DNA of 64,000 bases from Bacillus sp. BGMRC 2118 (GCA_008364785.1 VTTJ01000001.1:62001-126000); one strand, 5' to 3'; numbered from the stretch's first letter, positions 34,398-44,441 are shown. A program made the numbers and translations. The notes: generated by a model from the sequence alone, not told the origin.

Positions 34398-35274
34398 CAC
34401 TGCACAAATGATTATCTTTTTTGTAAGTATAATCACAGTAATTGTTCTATTCCGCAAATCAAAAGAACAGGAACCGTATTTACTGATCAAGTTATTCGGT
34501 TATATGTTTCTAGGAGCCTTTTTACTTGATTTAAATGGGTTAAAGCTACCATTAGGCTTTGCCATTTTTCTATTATTCTTTCGAAAGAAAAAGATGAATG
34601 CAGATACAAAGTATATCGCCGCCTACGTTGGACTTGCTATTTTTATGCTTGGTATTTTTGTTCCACAAATTGAAAGGTTTGTCTTTGAACGGACACATCA
34701 TATTGAACTTCTTGATACAAATTTTTTTAGTGGAAGTTTAGTAAAAGAATTAGAGCATCTTCGTGATGAGTTAAAAGTGGAGGGGGATCCAACTGAATTA
34801 CGTGGTTTTGATATGACGATTCAAGAAGACGGAACCTATGAAAACCTAAGTATTGGACTTGCCGAACAAACACATGAAGGTACAGTTAACTATACGATTG
34901 AGCTCTCATCAGACGGAAAAGCGCTAGATGTCTCTAGGTATAAGGTACAAGAAGAAGAGGTGTTTGAAGACTATAGATTTACAGAAGCAGCATTTACTTT
35001 CGCCAGACTAGACCTCCTTTCAAGTAATATGCTTGAATTTGGAGATGCTAACTATTTCAACCTAACCACAGATGGACGCCGTGTTGCATATGAGCAAACA
35101 GCAACGAACACATACCAAATTAACACAGCAGGCAAAATGAAGGTAGTCGACAATCAGCTTCCAGTCCAGGCAATTGTCGTCCATGCATGTGGAGGGAAAG
35201 AGTTAAATGAATTTGGTAATCCATTAAAATGCGAACAGAACGAGGAGTTACTGTTTGATATGCTGAAGAAGTGA
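34390..35274 (+). CDS. Membrane protein with large extracytoplasmic domain, unknown
   Basis: 294 aa. Three hydrophobic segments (about 5-20, 33-62, 72-93) are followed by a polar domain of about 200 residues that includes a C-terminal Cys pair (HACGGK, LKCEQN). Overlaps the preceding zinc-ribbon-like gene by 8 bases; a GNAT gene follows after 18 bases. No family recognised. Confidence 0.6.
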   Translation: MSSTAQMIIFFVSIITVIVLFRKSKEQEPYLLIKLFGYMFLGAFLLDLNGLKLPLGFAIFLLFFRKKKMNADTKYIAAYVGLAIFMLGIFVPQIERFVFERTHHIELLDTNFFSGSLVKELEHLRDELKVEGDPTELRGFDMTIQEDGTYENLSIGLAEQTHEGTVNYTIELSSDGKALDVSRYKVQEEEVFEDYRFTEAAFTFARLDLLSSNMLEFGDANYFNLTTDGRRVAYEQTATNTYQINTAGKMKVVDNQLPVQAIVVHACGGKELNEFGNPLKCEQNEELLFDMLKK

Positions 35275-35292
35275 AAATTTGGAGGATGATTT

Positions 35293-35847
35293 ATGGTAGC
35301 TAAGAATACTTTTCCTAGAATTGAAACTGAAAGATTAATATTAAGACAAATCACAAACTATGATGCAGAAGATATTTTAAGTTACTTATCTGACTACAAT
35401 GTGATGAAGTACTACGGAATGGAACCTTTTTCATCAATTGAAGATGCATTGGAAGAGATATCTTGGTATGAATCAATAGTTGAAAAGAATACTGGAATTA
35501 GATGGGGAATAACCTTGAAAGGACAAGGAAGGGTGATTGGTAGTTGTGGTTTTTTAAACATCGTTACACAACATTACCGATCTGAAATTGGTTTTGAGTT
35601 AAGTAAAGACTATTGGGGACAAGGAATTGCAAGCGAAGCAGTTGAAGCTGTAATTAGATACGGATTTGAACAATTCAATTTTCAACGAATTCAAGCATTA
35701 ATCGAACCCCTCAATCATCCATCTCAAAAGATGGTAGAAAGATTGGGATTTGTTAAAGAAGGTCTACTGAGAAATTATGAATATACTTGTGGGAAATTTG
35801 ATGACTTATTATTGTATTCATTATTATTACAAGACTTTCATGACTAG
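35293..35847 (+). CDS. RimJ/RimL-type GNAT acetyltransferase
   Basis: 184 aa. Opening TERLILRQITNYDAEDI is typical; the acetyl-CoA loop is YWGQGIASEAVEAVIRYGF (about residues 115-133), and NHPSQKMVERLGFVKEGLLR follows. Such enzymes acetylate N-termini or small amines. GGAGGA precedes the ATG; probably cotranscribed with the two hypothetical genes upstream. Confidence 0.85.
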   Translation: MVAKNTFPRIETERLILRQITNYDAEDILSYLSDYNVMKYYGMEPFSSIEDALEEISWYESIVEKNTGIRWGITLKGQGRVIGSCGFLNIVTQHYRSEIGFELSKDYWGQGIASEAVEAVIRYGFEQFNFQRIQALIEPLNHPSQKMVERLGFVKEGLLRNYEYTCGKFDDLLLYSLLLQDFHD

Positions 35848-35888
35848 TAAGAATTCAATTGTAGTATGTATCTATGATTGAATTCTTA
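35848..35888. terminator. 12-bp perfect inverted repeat after the GNAT gene
   Basis: Arms 35848-35859 and 35877-35888 start directly at the stop codon. No T run follows, so it may protect the 3' end more than terminate. Confidence 0.45.
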
Positions 35889-36013
35889 AGCCTTAAATCA
35901 TATAGTGAAATTATTGAGAATTATTAAGTACTAGACATACTAACATAGGAAATTAGATTTGATTAGACTGTTTGACAGTCCGATTTGTAAACAATTCTTT
36001 TAAACGAATTTAT

Positions 36014-36043
36014 GCGTTAATCCGAATAGGATTAGCGCTTTTT
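36014..36043 (+). terminator. Hairpin with T run in the 35.8-36.7 kb gap
   Basis: A 10-bp stem with one G-T pair (36014-36023 with 36029-36038) then TTTTT. It may be the true terminator of the GNAT transcript, 170 bases downstream. Confidence 0.7.
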
Positions 36044-36048
36044 ATGGT

Positions 36049-36225
36049 TTAGTGAGTATAATTTCTCTTTATTATGACATTTTTACATACTTGTGAAGTT
36101 AACATTACAAAACCTATGATGATGACGACGAGGAAGAGTATGTGAATATTTGTAAGAGAAAATGATTGTGCAAGTCCAAAGAATAGGCTAATGAGAATGA
36201 TGTAATCATCTTGCCACACTTGCAA
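36049..36225 (-). CDS. Possible small two-helix membrane protein, perhaps decayed
   Basis: The minus-strand frame from TTG 36225 encodes 58 aa with two hydrophobic runs (YIILISLFFGLAQSF and ILFLVVIIGFVMLTS) and a basic C-terminus, the pattern of a small membrane protein. There is no good ribosome binding site, and a better-placed ATG two bases upstream (36229) is in another frame that stops after seven codons. A frameshifted gene is the likeliest reading. Confidence 0.3.
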   Translation of the reverse strand: MQVWQDDYIILISLFFGLAQSFSLTNIHILFLVVIIIGFVMLTSQVCKNVIIKRNYTH

Positions 36226-36721
36226 TCATAATAAACTTTTCTAAAGCTACCCCACCTCACAACTAGTTTAGTGCAAGGAAATATAATGATGATATCCCAT
36301 CTACACACATGAGAGTAGTATTGTATTGTTAGTATTCGCTGTATCTACTTCAAAAGTATGAAGAAATCTATGTATTGATAATCTAATTGAAATGAAAATA
36401 TTCATTTAGACCTTTTTATTGTCTCTTTTTTGGAAGGACAATATTAGTGAAGTAAGGACTGTAAAAGGGACCGATTTGCTATAGCAACATTCTTCATATC
36501 TATGGGGTTAATGAGGACATTGTAAGATTTTTGTGTAAGTAGTAAATAAAGGATAACCAGGTGCATTTGTTGAATCCTGTTGAAAATAGTGCCATTATTG
36601 TAATAGAGAAATAGTTTTTACTAAAGTGTAAAAACTCTTTTGGAAAAAATAATATAATGAGCTTCAAAATTGGAGAGTTAAACGTTAATTGACAAATCAC
36701 ATGTAGAATGGAGTAATTAAA
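36226..36721. other. Long intergenic region before the chemoreceptor gene
   Basis: AT-rich DNA with no supported gene. A TATAAT near 36652 could be the chemoreceptor promoter, but no good -35 is in place. Weak minus-strand ORFs here lack ribosome binding sites. Confidence 0.4.
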
Positions 36722-38032
36722 ATGGACAAGCAGGAACAAACAAGAGGACAGTTTAACGAGATTATTAACGTACAAAGAAGTTTACGAGTGAAGATGATCG
36801 TTTCAGTTGTAATTAGTCTATTAATTAGTTCACCTATTTCTGAAATCATTAATATACAACTAAGAAAATTCATTGATGGTAGTTTTGGAGTTTTTATTAA
36901 CACGGGAGTCACATTATTAGTTTCTACATTGATTCTATCTTTAGTTACGAGATTTCTAATCATAGGTAGACTTAACAGAGTATTAGAGGCAACTAAATTA
37001 GCAGCAGACGGTGATTTAACAGTTAAAATTGAAGATAAATCTAAAGATGAAATTGGACAATTAGCTTCCTCATTTAATATTATGATCACTAATCTTAACG
37101 AAATAGTTAAGAAAACGAATCAAACTGCTACACAGGTATCATCATACTCAGAAGAATTTAAAGTAAGTGCGGAACAGAGTAGTGCTTCGGTTGAGCAAAT
37201 TTCGAATGCAGTTCAAGAAATCGTATCTGGATCAGAGCTGCAATCTAGTAAAGCAATAGATCTAACTGAATCTGCTAAACTAGTAGATGCAGAAATGAAG
37301 AATGTCCATACCTCTATTCAATCTGTGTCACATGTGGCAAATGAAACGAATTCGAGAGCGGATATAGGTTTAAAATTGATTGATGAAACAATTTCAAAAA
37401 TGAATATTATTCAGGATTCCGTTAAAGATTCCTCTGAAATTGTAAATTCACTTGGTGAAAAATCTAATGAAATAAGTCAAATAGTATCACTCATAACGAG
37501 TATTGCAGAGCAAACTAACCTGCTTGCTTTAAATGCATCGATAGAGGCTGCAAGAGCAGGTGAACACGGTAAAGGTTTTGCAGTAGTTGCAGATGAAGTT
37601 CGTAAGTTAGCCGAAGAATCGGCCCGAGCTGGAGGAGACATAAGAAAATTGGTTAATGAAATATTAAGCCAAACAACTAGTGCGGTAAGCTCAATAAACA
37701 AGGGAACAGATATTGTAGAAGATGGAAGAATTACCGTTAACAAAACAGGCGATGCCTTTAAGGATATTGTGAATTATGTACACAATATTACTCATCAATC
37801 TGATGAGGTAATGAAAGCAATGTCAGTTGTTAGTGAAAAAACAAGCCAGACAACAGATATTATCTCTGAGATAGCTAGTATTGCTGAACAAACATCTTCT
37901 AGTGTACAAAATGTAGCAGCTTCCATTGAAGAACAATCTGCTTCTAATGAAGAAATTACTTCTTCTGCAACTGTTATAAGTGAGATGGCAAATAACTTAA
38001 AGAACGAGATTAGCAAATTTAAAAGTCATTAA
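36722..38032 (+). CDS. Methyl-accepting chemotaxis protein lacking a large sensor domain
   Basis: 436 aa. Two membrane segments (about 22-42 and 58-82) are separated by only some 15 residues, so there is no extracytoplasmic ligand domain. A HAMP domain (about 83-135) and a full signalling domain follow, with the conserved hairpin tip [36 protein letters not shown] near residues 260-300. It would feed CheA/CheW, sensing the membrane or cytoplasm state or acting through partners. GAATGGAG precedes the ATG. Confidence 0.88.
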   Translation: MDKQEQTRGQFNEIINVQRSLRVKMIVSVVISLLISSPISEIINIQLRKFIDGSFGVFINTGVTLLVSTLILSLVTRFLIIGRLNRVLEATKLAADGDLTVKIEDKSKDEIGQLASSFNIMITNLNEIVKKTNQTATQVSSYSEEFKVSAEQSSASVEQISNAVQEIVSGSELQSSKAIDLTESAKLVDAEMKNVHTSIQSVSHVANETNSRADIGLKLIDETISKMNIIQDSVKDSSEIVNSLGEKSNEISQIVSLITSIAEQTNLLALNASIEAARAGEHGKGFAVVADEVRKLAEESARAGGDIRKLVNEILSQTTSAVSSINKGTDIVEDGRITVNKTGDAFKDIVNYVHNITHQSDEVMKAMSVVSEKTSQTTDIISEIASIAEQTSSSVQNVAASIEEQSASNEEITSSATVISEMANNLKNEISKFKSH

Positions 38033-38166
38033 TGGATGAAATTCTTTATCTAAAATTATTGCTATAATAGTTCCCCAATCGTACTTCAATTCTTATTTAA
38101 TAGACAACATTCTATGAAAAAATAAGACTAGATAAAAGAGAACTGCTAATGGTTTGTTTTTATCAC

Positions 38167-38204
38167 AACAAAAAGGATCGGACGAGAGTCTGATCCTTTT
38201 TGTT
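38167..38204. terminator. Bidirectional terminator between convergent genes
   Basis: Perfect 13-bp outer arms (38167-38179 and 38192-38204), continued by GAC/GTC pairs around a GAGA loop. Serves the chemoreceptor and the minus-strand M20 peptidase. Confidence 0.9.
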
Positions 38205-38226
38205 ATAGTATGATATGTTGTATCCT

Positions 38227-39603
38227 CTACTTACTAAATTCCTGTATAACATGGGCAATGTGCAAAATTCCTTCTTTATAATCAGAAGTGCGAATCGATT
38301 CGTTTGGTGCATGTAATTTGGACTGAGCCCAGCCGACACCTGTTGAGACGATCGGCAATTTCAAGTTGTGACCAACGTCAGTCATCGGTCCCGTTCCTGC
38401 ATTGTTAGGGGAGAGCACGACTTCACAATCATATACTTCTTCTGCCGTACGAACCATCAGTTCTACGAAAGGGTCTGACAAATCAGAGCGATACGCCTTT
38501 ACTCCATTTAGCAGTTTTACCTTCACATCAGAAAAGCCATGCTTTTGTAAGTGATTCACAATTACTTTATGAATATATTCAGGCTCTTGACCCGGAACTA
38601 ATCGACAATCAAGTTTTGCCAATGCCTTCTTCGGCAACACTGTTTTGGAACCTTCACCGTAATAACCACTTTCAATTCCGCAAATCGTCATTGTTGGATT
38701 TAGAATATACGCTTCACGGGGATCTTGACCACTATAGTTTGTAATGAGTGGAGCTTTTAGTCCATAGTTTTCTCGAAACGATTGTTCATCAAATGGCATC
38801 TTATTTACATAATTCAATTCAAGTTCAGTAGGAGGGAGGATGTGATCATAAAATCCGTCTACTAAAATTTCATGTTTACTATTTTTCATAGAAGCTAGTG
38901 CGTGTGTTAATCTCCACGCGGCATTTTCTGCTAGTGGACCGGTTTTAGAATGTAGATCCATTACTGCCGTTTGTACGGATAACTCAAAGTATGCCATTCC
39001 TTTCACACCAGCCATGAGTTGGACGCGGTTTTTTTCATCTCGATCTGCATGCTCCCATATACATGCATCAGCCTTGAATAACTCACTATATTTTTCTAAA
39101 TAGTAGGAAAGGTTCGGACTGCCAATCTCTTCTTCACCTTCTAGTAGAAACTTAATATGACACGGCAATCCACCGTCTTGTTTTTGCAGAAGTTCAATAG
39201 CAGTGAGTCGTGCCATTAAATCTCCTTTATTGTCCGCAATCCCGCGGGCAAATAGCTTTCCATCACGAGTTGAAACCTCAAACGGTTCAGACTCCCATTC
39301 CTCAAGGGGCTCAGGTGGTTGTACATCATAATGATTATAAAATAATAGAGTTTTAGTAGAGTTTCCTTTTACTCCTGCTTCAAAATGTACATATAACACT
39401 GGAAAACCACCTGGAACTTCATCTAATACTTCAACGATTCCACCCATTGAGGTAATCTTCTCTACTAAAAACTGTACAGCTTCTCCAATACTTTTATTCT
39501 GTGATGAAATAGATGGAATACGGCAAAATTCCACCAGTTCTTCTATTGATTGTGGTAGAGACTCTTTTACTAGTCTAGATAAACTTGATAGTTTTTCACT
39601 CAA
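38227..39603 (-). CDS. M20/M25/M40 family dipeptidase
   Basis: 458 aa. The catalytic metal residues are visible: LLFYNHYDVQPPEP (His and Asp with the following bridging Asp in ARGIADNKGD), and LLEGEEEIGSPNL (catalytic and ligand Glu pair). A dimerisation domain sits in the middle, and the C-terminus carries KLHAPNE. The closest known types are PepV/CNDP-like dipeptidases. The start is TTG 39603, 8 bases after GGAGGA; a longer frame to 39690 is rejected. It is transcribed away from the peptide-catabolism island and probably belongs to it. Confidence 0.87.
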   Translation of the reverse strand: MSEKLSSLSRLVKESLPQSIEELVEFCRIPSISSQNKSIGEAVQFLVEKITSMGGIVEVLDEVPGGFPVLYVHFEAGVKGNSTKTLLFYNHYDVQPPEPLEEWESEPFEVSTRDGKLFARGIADNKGDLMARLTAIELLQKQDGGLPCHIKFLLEGEEEIGSPNLSYYLEKYSELFKADACIWEHADRDEKNRVQLMAGVKGMAYFELSVQTAVMDLHSKTGPLAENAAWRLTHALASMKNSKHEILVDGFYDHILPPTELELNYVNKMPFDEQSFRENYGLKAPLITNYSGQDPREAYILNPTMTICGIESGYYGEGSKTVLPKKALAKLDCRLVPGQEPEYIHKVIVNHLQKHGFSDVKVKLLNGVKAYRSDLSDPFVELMVRTAEEVYDCEVVLSPNNAGTGPMTDVGHNLKLPIVSTGVGWAQSKLHAPNESIRTSDYKEGILHIAHVIQEFSK

Positions 39604-39806
39604 TTTGTTAGTCCTCCATTTCACAAACGTGTTTGTTCGTAATTTTCCATCAACTGATAGAAAAATACAAGAGTAGATGTAGAAAATCATTCGCCATAAT
39701 TTGCGCCAATAGGGGGAAAGTTAGGTGTTTGGATAAGTTTTTAGAAGATTAAGACTAGTTTTGTCGGAACTATTGATTGTTTCAACCTCATGACGTAGGA
39801 TTATGA

Positions 39807-39821
39807 ACAACACCAAGTTGT
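39807..39821. promoter_or_regulatory. Candidate operator between the divergent M20 and SDR genes
   Basis: ACAAC-N5-GTTGT is an inverted repeat in the only divergent promoter region of the island. Its spacing is compatible with a GntR/FCD regulator such as the one encoded at 41829, but the arms are short. Confidence 0.25.
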
Positions 39822-39867
39822 CAGAAAATTTATACAACTACACATACAGAAGTGGAGGACCTTCATC

Positions 39868-40683
39868 ATGCAAAGTGTTAACAGTTTACATTCAACTGTT
39901 TTTCAAGACAAGGTCGTTATTGTGACAGGTGCAAGTCATGGTATTGGGAGATCCATTTGCACAGAATTTGCGATTCGTGGTGCTCATGTTCACGCTGTTG
40001 ATATCTTGGAAGAAAAGTTAGCTGAGACGAAGTCCATGATTGGACAACGATTACGTGATACAAAAGCGTCAGGGTCCATACATACACACTTCGTAGATTT
40101 AACAAAGAGTGGTGAGATAAACACATTTATAGAAAATGTGATATCTCGATTTCACAAAGTTGATGTACTCGTCAACAATGCTGGTGGAGTCGTAGGTCAA
40201 GTTCATCAAGCAGTAGAAAATGTGACAGATGAAGAGTGGGAACGCGTGATCCAGATCAATCTTCATGCTACGTTCTTCATGATTAGAGCTGTTGCTCCTT
40301 ATATGAAGGAAAAATCATACGGACGAATTGTCAACATCTCAAGTGGCGCTGGGCGAAGCAGCAGCTTAACAGGCATTCAAGCCTATACAAGTGCAAAGGC
40401 AGGTCAAATTGGCTTGACCCGTCAAATGGCCAGAGAGCTCGGCCCGTATGGGATTACTGTAAATAATGTGGCACCTGGTTTTGTATTATCCAATCCTTCC
40501 AGTCAAAAGCAATGGGACAACATGTCAAAAGACTCTCAACACTCACTCATTCAATCGATATCAGTGAGGAGGCTTGGTACACCCGAAGATATCGCACATC
40601 CTGTCCTATTTTTCGCCTCAGATTACGCTCGTTATGTGAGTGGTCAAGTTATTTCGGCAGACGGTGGCATGCAATTATTTTAA
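39868..40683 (+). CDS. SDR family oxidoreductase
   Basis: 271 aa, a classical short-chain dehydrogenase. NAD(P) motif TGASHGIGRSI near the N-terminus, NNAGG, catalytic Ser in ISSGAG and YTSAK (Tyr-xxx-Lys), and a C-terminal SGQVISADGGMQLF. An Asp after the second strand (AVDIL) favours NAD. It opens the plus-strand arm of the catabolic island; the substrate alcohol is unknown. Confidence 0.87.
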   Translation: MQSVNSLHSTVFQDKVVIVTGASHGIGRSICTEFAIRGAHVHAVDILEEKLAETKSMIGQRLRDTKASGSIHTHFVDLTKSGEINTFIENVISRFHKVDVLVNNAGGVVGQVHQAVENVTDEEWERVIQINLHATFFMIRAVAPYMKEKSYGRIVNISSGAGRSSSLTGIQAYTSAKAGQIGLTRQMARELGPYGITVNNVAPGFVLSNPSSQKQWDNMSKDSQHSLIQSISVRRLGTPEDIAHPVLFFASDYARYVSGQVISADGGMQLF

Positions 40684-40798
40684 TCAATGTCGAATTCGAA
40701 TAGATTGTCGTTACGATGTTCTTGTTAGTCCATGATTTGGGAGATTACAACAAATCAACAAACAATCACAGCTTAGTTTTATCTAAGGAGGTTACGTA

Positions 40799-41851
40799 AT
40801 GGAAATTACAATTATCGGTGCAGGTGCAATTGGTGGTGTACTAGGTGCACACTTAGCAAGAGCCGGAAACGACGTGGTGCTTTGTGATATCGCAGAAGAT
40901 CATGTTGAAAAAATAAATACAGATTGCCTGACCATTGAAGGACCTGAAGAAACATTTACAACCCAATGCAAAGCCTATACACCAGAACAATTACTGAAAC
41001 GAGGAAGAACGCTTGAAACTGTTTTCCTATGTGTGAAAGCCCATCATACGACAAATGCAATCAGTCAATTTCTGCCGTTACTTACGGATCAATCGTATGT
41101 AGTTTCCTTTCAAAATGGATTATGTGAAAAAGAGATTGCAGGATTAATAGGGGAAGAACGAACGGTTGGTTGCTTTGTGAATTTCTCGGCTGATTACATA
41201 GAGCCAGGACGAATTTTATACGGTGGAGTGGCTTCAATCTATATTGGTGAGTTAGACGGAAGAATTAGTCATCGTATCAAGCATCTACAAGAAGTACTGA
41301 AATGTTGGGGTCCAGTACATGTAACTCACAACGTCTGGGGTTACTTATGGGGGAAAATGTCATACGCTGGATTGCTATATGCGACAGCCTTAGTCGACGA
41401 GACGATGGCAGGTGTCGTTCGAAAACGTGAATTACAGGATAGTTTAATGGAATTGTGTGCTGAAATATTAGAAGTTGCACAGAAGGAGGGTGTTCAGCCG
41501 TTAGGATTTGATGACTGGGAACCACATCTCGTTTATCCGAGAGAGACCCGTGATACTCAGCAACTTCATATTCAACTTGAGAAATTAGCCACTCGTATGG
41601 CCTCCAATAAGAAGACGAAAAGTGGAATATGGAGAGATTTAGCGGTAAGGAAAAGAAAAACCGAAATTGATCAACAGCTCGTACCGATTATCGAACTTGG
41701 AAAGAAACACAAAATCCCTATGCCACTGACCACCTTTGTTGTTAATTCCATTAAAGAAATCGAGCTAGGAGTTAGACAAATGGATTGGTCCAACTTATAC
41801 GAATTACATGAACGATTTGAGACGGTAAATGCCAATGAAGCTAAGAATTGA
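40799..41851 (+). CDS. Ketopantoate reductase-like (ApbA/PanE family) dehydrogenase
   Basis: 350 aa, longer than biosynthetic PanE. N-terminal Rossmann motif IIGAGAIGGVLGAHLARAG, then FLCVKAHHT and SFQNGL, and a helical C-terminal ApbA_C domain with the Lys of WGKMSYAG. In a catabolic cluster with its own regulator it is more likely an oxidoreductase for a 2-oxo or 2-hydroxy acid than pantothenate biosynthesis. AAGGAGG precedes the ATG. Its end overlaps the GntR gene by 23 bases. Confidence 0.82.
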   Translation: MEITIIGAGAIGGVLGAHLARAGNDVVLCDIAEDHVEKINTDCLTIEGPEETFTTQCKAYTPEQLLKRGRTLETVFLCVKAHHTTNAISQFLPLLTDQSYVVSFQNGLCEKEIAGLIGEERTVGCFVNFSADYIEPGRILYGGVASIYIGELDGRISHRIKHLQEVLKCWGPVHVTHNVWGYLWGKMSYAGLLYATALVDETMAGVVRKRELQDSLMELCAEILEVAQKEGVQPLGFDDWEPHLVYPRETRDTQQLHIQLEKLATRMASNKKTKSGIWRDLAVRKRKTEIDQQLVPIIELGKKHKIPMPLTTFVVNSIKEIELGVRQMDWSNLYELHERFETVNANEAKN

Positions 41852-42488
41852 TCATCGAACACTATCAGATGATGTGGCAACCTTAATCCGAAAAATGATC
41901 CTTAATGGAACGTTAAAACCAGGTGAACGAATTAACCAAGTGCAGCTTGCGGAGCAAATGGAAATTTCTAGAGGTCCACTACGTGAAGCTCTTCGACTTT
42001 TGCAAAATGAAGGACTAGTCAAACACGAAACGAACAAGGGAGCATTCGTCACAACATTATCTCATCAGGACGTATATGAAATCTATACATTAAGGGCCCT
42101 TTTGGAAGGAGAAGCAGCAAGACTAGGTGCCAGCAAACTTACAAAAAAGAATTTCCGTCAATTACATTATTACTTAGAAGAATTTGCAGAAGCACTTGAG
42201 GATAAGGATTTAGAACGTGAAGCTAAGGTGGATATATCCTTTCACCAAATGATCGTTCGTTCGTGTGGTCATCAACGACTCATTTCCATGCACCAACAGC
42301 TGGATACACAAGTAGGTGCGATGTTCTATACGGTTGCAAATAACTTACCAAAACGAGCTGGTGAAGTGGTTGAAAACCACAAGCTTTTATTAGAAGTACT
42401 TCAAGGAGGTAATGATGACGACATTCAAGAAGTAATTAAAAACCATTATCTCTTTGCCATGAAGGATTTAAAAGACCTACACAATTGA
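41829..42488 (+). CDS. GntR family regulator with FCD domain
   Basis: 219 aa. The winged helix (about residues 8-75) contains LAEQMEISRGPLREALRLLQNEGLV; the FCD ligand domain (about 80-215) has the metal-type residues in DISFHQMIV, NHKLLLE and NHYLFA. FCD regulators usually sense carboxylic acids. It lies inside the catabolic operon and probably controls it in response to a breakdown product. It overlaps the dehydrogenase gene by 23 bases. ATG 41835 is an alternative start. Confidence 0.87.
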   Translation: MPMKLRIDHRTLSDDVATLIRKMILNGTLKPGERINQVQLAEQMEISRGPLREALRLLQNEGLVKHETNKGAFVTTLSHQDVYEIYTLRALLEGEAARLGASKLTKKNFRQLHYYLEEFAEALEDKDLEREAKVDISFHQMIVRSCGHQRLISMHQQLDTQVGAMFYTVANNLPKRAGEVVENHKLLLEVLQGGNDDDIQEVIKNHYLFAMKDLKDLHN

Positions 42489-42514
42489 GAAAAGCCTATT
42501 AAGGGGGTGCCGTA

Positions 42515-43531
42515 TTGTTACTTGAAGTCAACCAATTAACACTGCAGCTAAAAAGATCCGGTAACTATATGACTATTTTGGACGGGGTATCCTTTCACGT
42601 TGAGCAGGGTGAAACGCTCGGAATTGTGGGGGAATCAGGGTGCGGAAAAAGCATGACGGCTTTGTCGGTCATGCAGCTGTTACCAGATAAGGCAAAGCTT
42701 GATGGGACCGTGAAGCTAGAGGAGGAAGACATCACATCGTATTCTAGGAAGAAGATGGAAAAGGTGAGAGGTAATCAAATCTCAATGATTTTCCAAGATC
42801 CACTAACATCTCTAAACCCACTTCACAGTGTCGGAAAGCAAATTGAAGAAGCCTTACTTTTACACACGAAACTAACAAAAGCTGAACGAAAGAAAAGAGT
42901 GATCGAGTTATTAAAGGAAGTTGGACTTCCAAGAGCAGATGAACTGGTCAATGAATACCCGCATCAATTATCAGGTGGTATGCGACAACGCGTAATGATT
43001 GCTATTGCGATGGCGTGTCGACCACAGCTATTAATTTGTGATGAACCTACAACAGCTCTTGATGTGACGGTGCAGGCGCAAATTCTGGAGCTGATGAATC
43101 AACTGAAAGAAGAAAACGATATGGGTATTATTATGATTACCCATGACCTTGGGGTAGTAGCTGAGGTTTGTGATCGAGTGATGGTCATGTATGCAGGAAA
43201 AGTGGTGGAAGAAGCTCATGTTGAAGAATTATTTCAACACCCTAGACATCCGTATACGAAAGGATTGCTGCAGTCCATTCCGAAAATTGGAGGACCAAAG
43301 AATCGTTTAGACTCCATTCCTGGTACTGTACCTGCTCCACATAATATGCCAACTGGCTGCCGTTTTGCCGATCGTTGCAGTGAAGCAATGGACATTTGCA
43401 GGCAAAAACAGCCTCCAACCATAACAATTTCAGACCATCATCATACAGCATGCTGGTTATATGAAGAAAGAGAGGTGAAACGTGATGACACTACTCGAGA
43501 TCAAGGACCTAAAACAACACTTTCCCATTAA
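42515..43531 (+). CDS. Dipeptide/oligopeptide ABC transporter ATPase, DppD/OppD type
   Basis: 338 aa. Walker A GESGCGKS (about residues 40-47), Q-loop [10 protein letters not shown], signature LSGGM and Walker [13 protein letters not shown]. The C-terminal oligo_HPY domain with two pairs of Cys ([15 protein letters not shown]) is typical of peptide transporter ATPases and can hold an Fe-S cluster in some members. The start is TTG 42515 behind AAGGGGGTG. It overlaps the partner ATPase gene. Confidence 0.9.
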   Translation: MLLEVNQLTLQLKRSGNYMTILDGVSFHVEQGETLGIVGESGCGKSMTALSVMQLLPDKAKLDGTVKLEEEDITSYSRKKMEKVRGNQISMIFQDPLTSLNPLHSVGKQIEEALLLHTKLTKAERKKRVIELLKEVGLPRADELVNEYPHQLSGGMRQRVMIAIAMACRPQLLICDEPTTALDVTVQAQILELMNQLKEENDMGIIMITHDLGVVAEVCDRVMVMYAGKVVEEAHVEELFQHPRHPYTKGLLQSIPKIGGPKNRLDSIPGTVPAPHNMPTGCRFADRCSEAMDICRQKQPPTITISDHHHTACWLYEEREVKRDDTTRDQGPKTTLSH

Positions 43532-44441
43532 GAAGGGTTTTCTCTCTGAAAAGAAGGTCGTCAAAGCCGTGGATGGAGTAAGTTTCACACTCGAAAAGGG
43601 TGAAACATTAGGTATTGTCGGAGAATCTGGCTGCGGGAAATCAAGTCTTGGACGTTCCATTCTTCGTCTTGTTGAACCAACTTCAGGGGAAATTAAGTTT
43701 AAAGGAAAGAACATTACAACCTACTCGAATCAACAAATGAAAGACCTGAGAAAACAAATGCAAATTGTATTTCAAGACCCTTTCGCATCACTGAATCCTA
43801 GAAATACGATTCGTACTATTTTAGAGAACCCCCTCAAAATTCACGGTATGAAGAATCGTGATGAAAGAATTGCCGTCATTGAAAAGTTAGTAGAGAAAAT
43901 AGGCATACGGAAGGACCAGCTCGATTTATATCCTCATGAATTCTCGGGAGGACAACGCCAACGAATCGGCATCGCGCGTGCATTAACGCTAAATCCAGAC
44001 CTCATAATAGCCGACGAACCAGTATCTGCACTCGATGTTTCTGTCCAATCTCAAGTATTAAATCTTCTCGTAGACCTACAACAAGAATTTAACCTCAGCT
44101 ATATCTTTATTTCTCATGATTTATCTGTCGTACAACATATTTCAGACCGTGTGGCCGTGATGTATTTAGGGAAGGTGGTTGAAATGGCAGATGTAGAATC
44201 TCTATACAATCGTCCATTACACCCTTATACCAAATCATTATTATCCGCTCTTCCAATACCTGACCCAACAATGAAACGTGAACGAATCATTCTTCAAGGT
44301 GACCTGCCAAGCCCAATCAATCCGCCAACAGGGTGCGCATTTCACACTAGATGCCCGGTCGCGACAGATGCTTGTAAAACAGAAACGCCCGAGTTGCGTG
44401 AAAAAGAGTTTAATCACTGGGCTTCTTGTATTCATTTATAG
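43485..44441 (+). CDS. Peptide ABC transporter ATPase, DppF/OppF type
   Basis: 318 aa. Walker [21 protein letters not shown], signature FSGGQRQRIGIARAL and Walker B LIIADEPVSALD, then an oligo_HPY tail with CAFHTRCP and SCIHL. It pairs with the DppD-like ATPase, whose 3' end it overlaps by 47 bases. GTG 43482 directly before the chosen ATG is an alternative start. Confidence 0.9.
   Translation: MTLLEIKDLKQHFPIKKGFLSEKKVVKAVDGVSFTLEKGETLGIVGESGCGKSSLGRSILRLVEPTSGEIKFKGKNITTYSNQQMKDLRKQMQIVFQDPFASLNPRNTIRTILENPLKIHGMKNRDERIAVIEKLVEKIGIRKDQLDLYPHEFSGGQRQRIGIARALTLNPDLIIADEPVSALDVSVQSQVLNLLVDLQQEFNLSYIFISHDLSVVQHISDRVAVMYLGKVVEMADVESLYNRPLHPYTKSLLSALPIPDPTMKRERIILQGDLPSPINPPTGCAFHTRCPVATDACKTETPELREKEFNHWASCIHL

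Noticed and set aside
36114..36308. 64-codon minus-strand ORF ending in seven Ser
   Set aside because: The Ser run comes from a low-complexity ATGATGATGACGACGAGG stretch and there is no ribosome binding site; another frame of the same strand is more protein-like.
36500..36775. 91-codon minus-strand ORF upstream of the chemoreceptor
   Set aside because: It runs antisense into the chemoreceptor start, has no ribosome binding site and odd composition.
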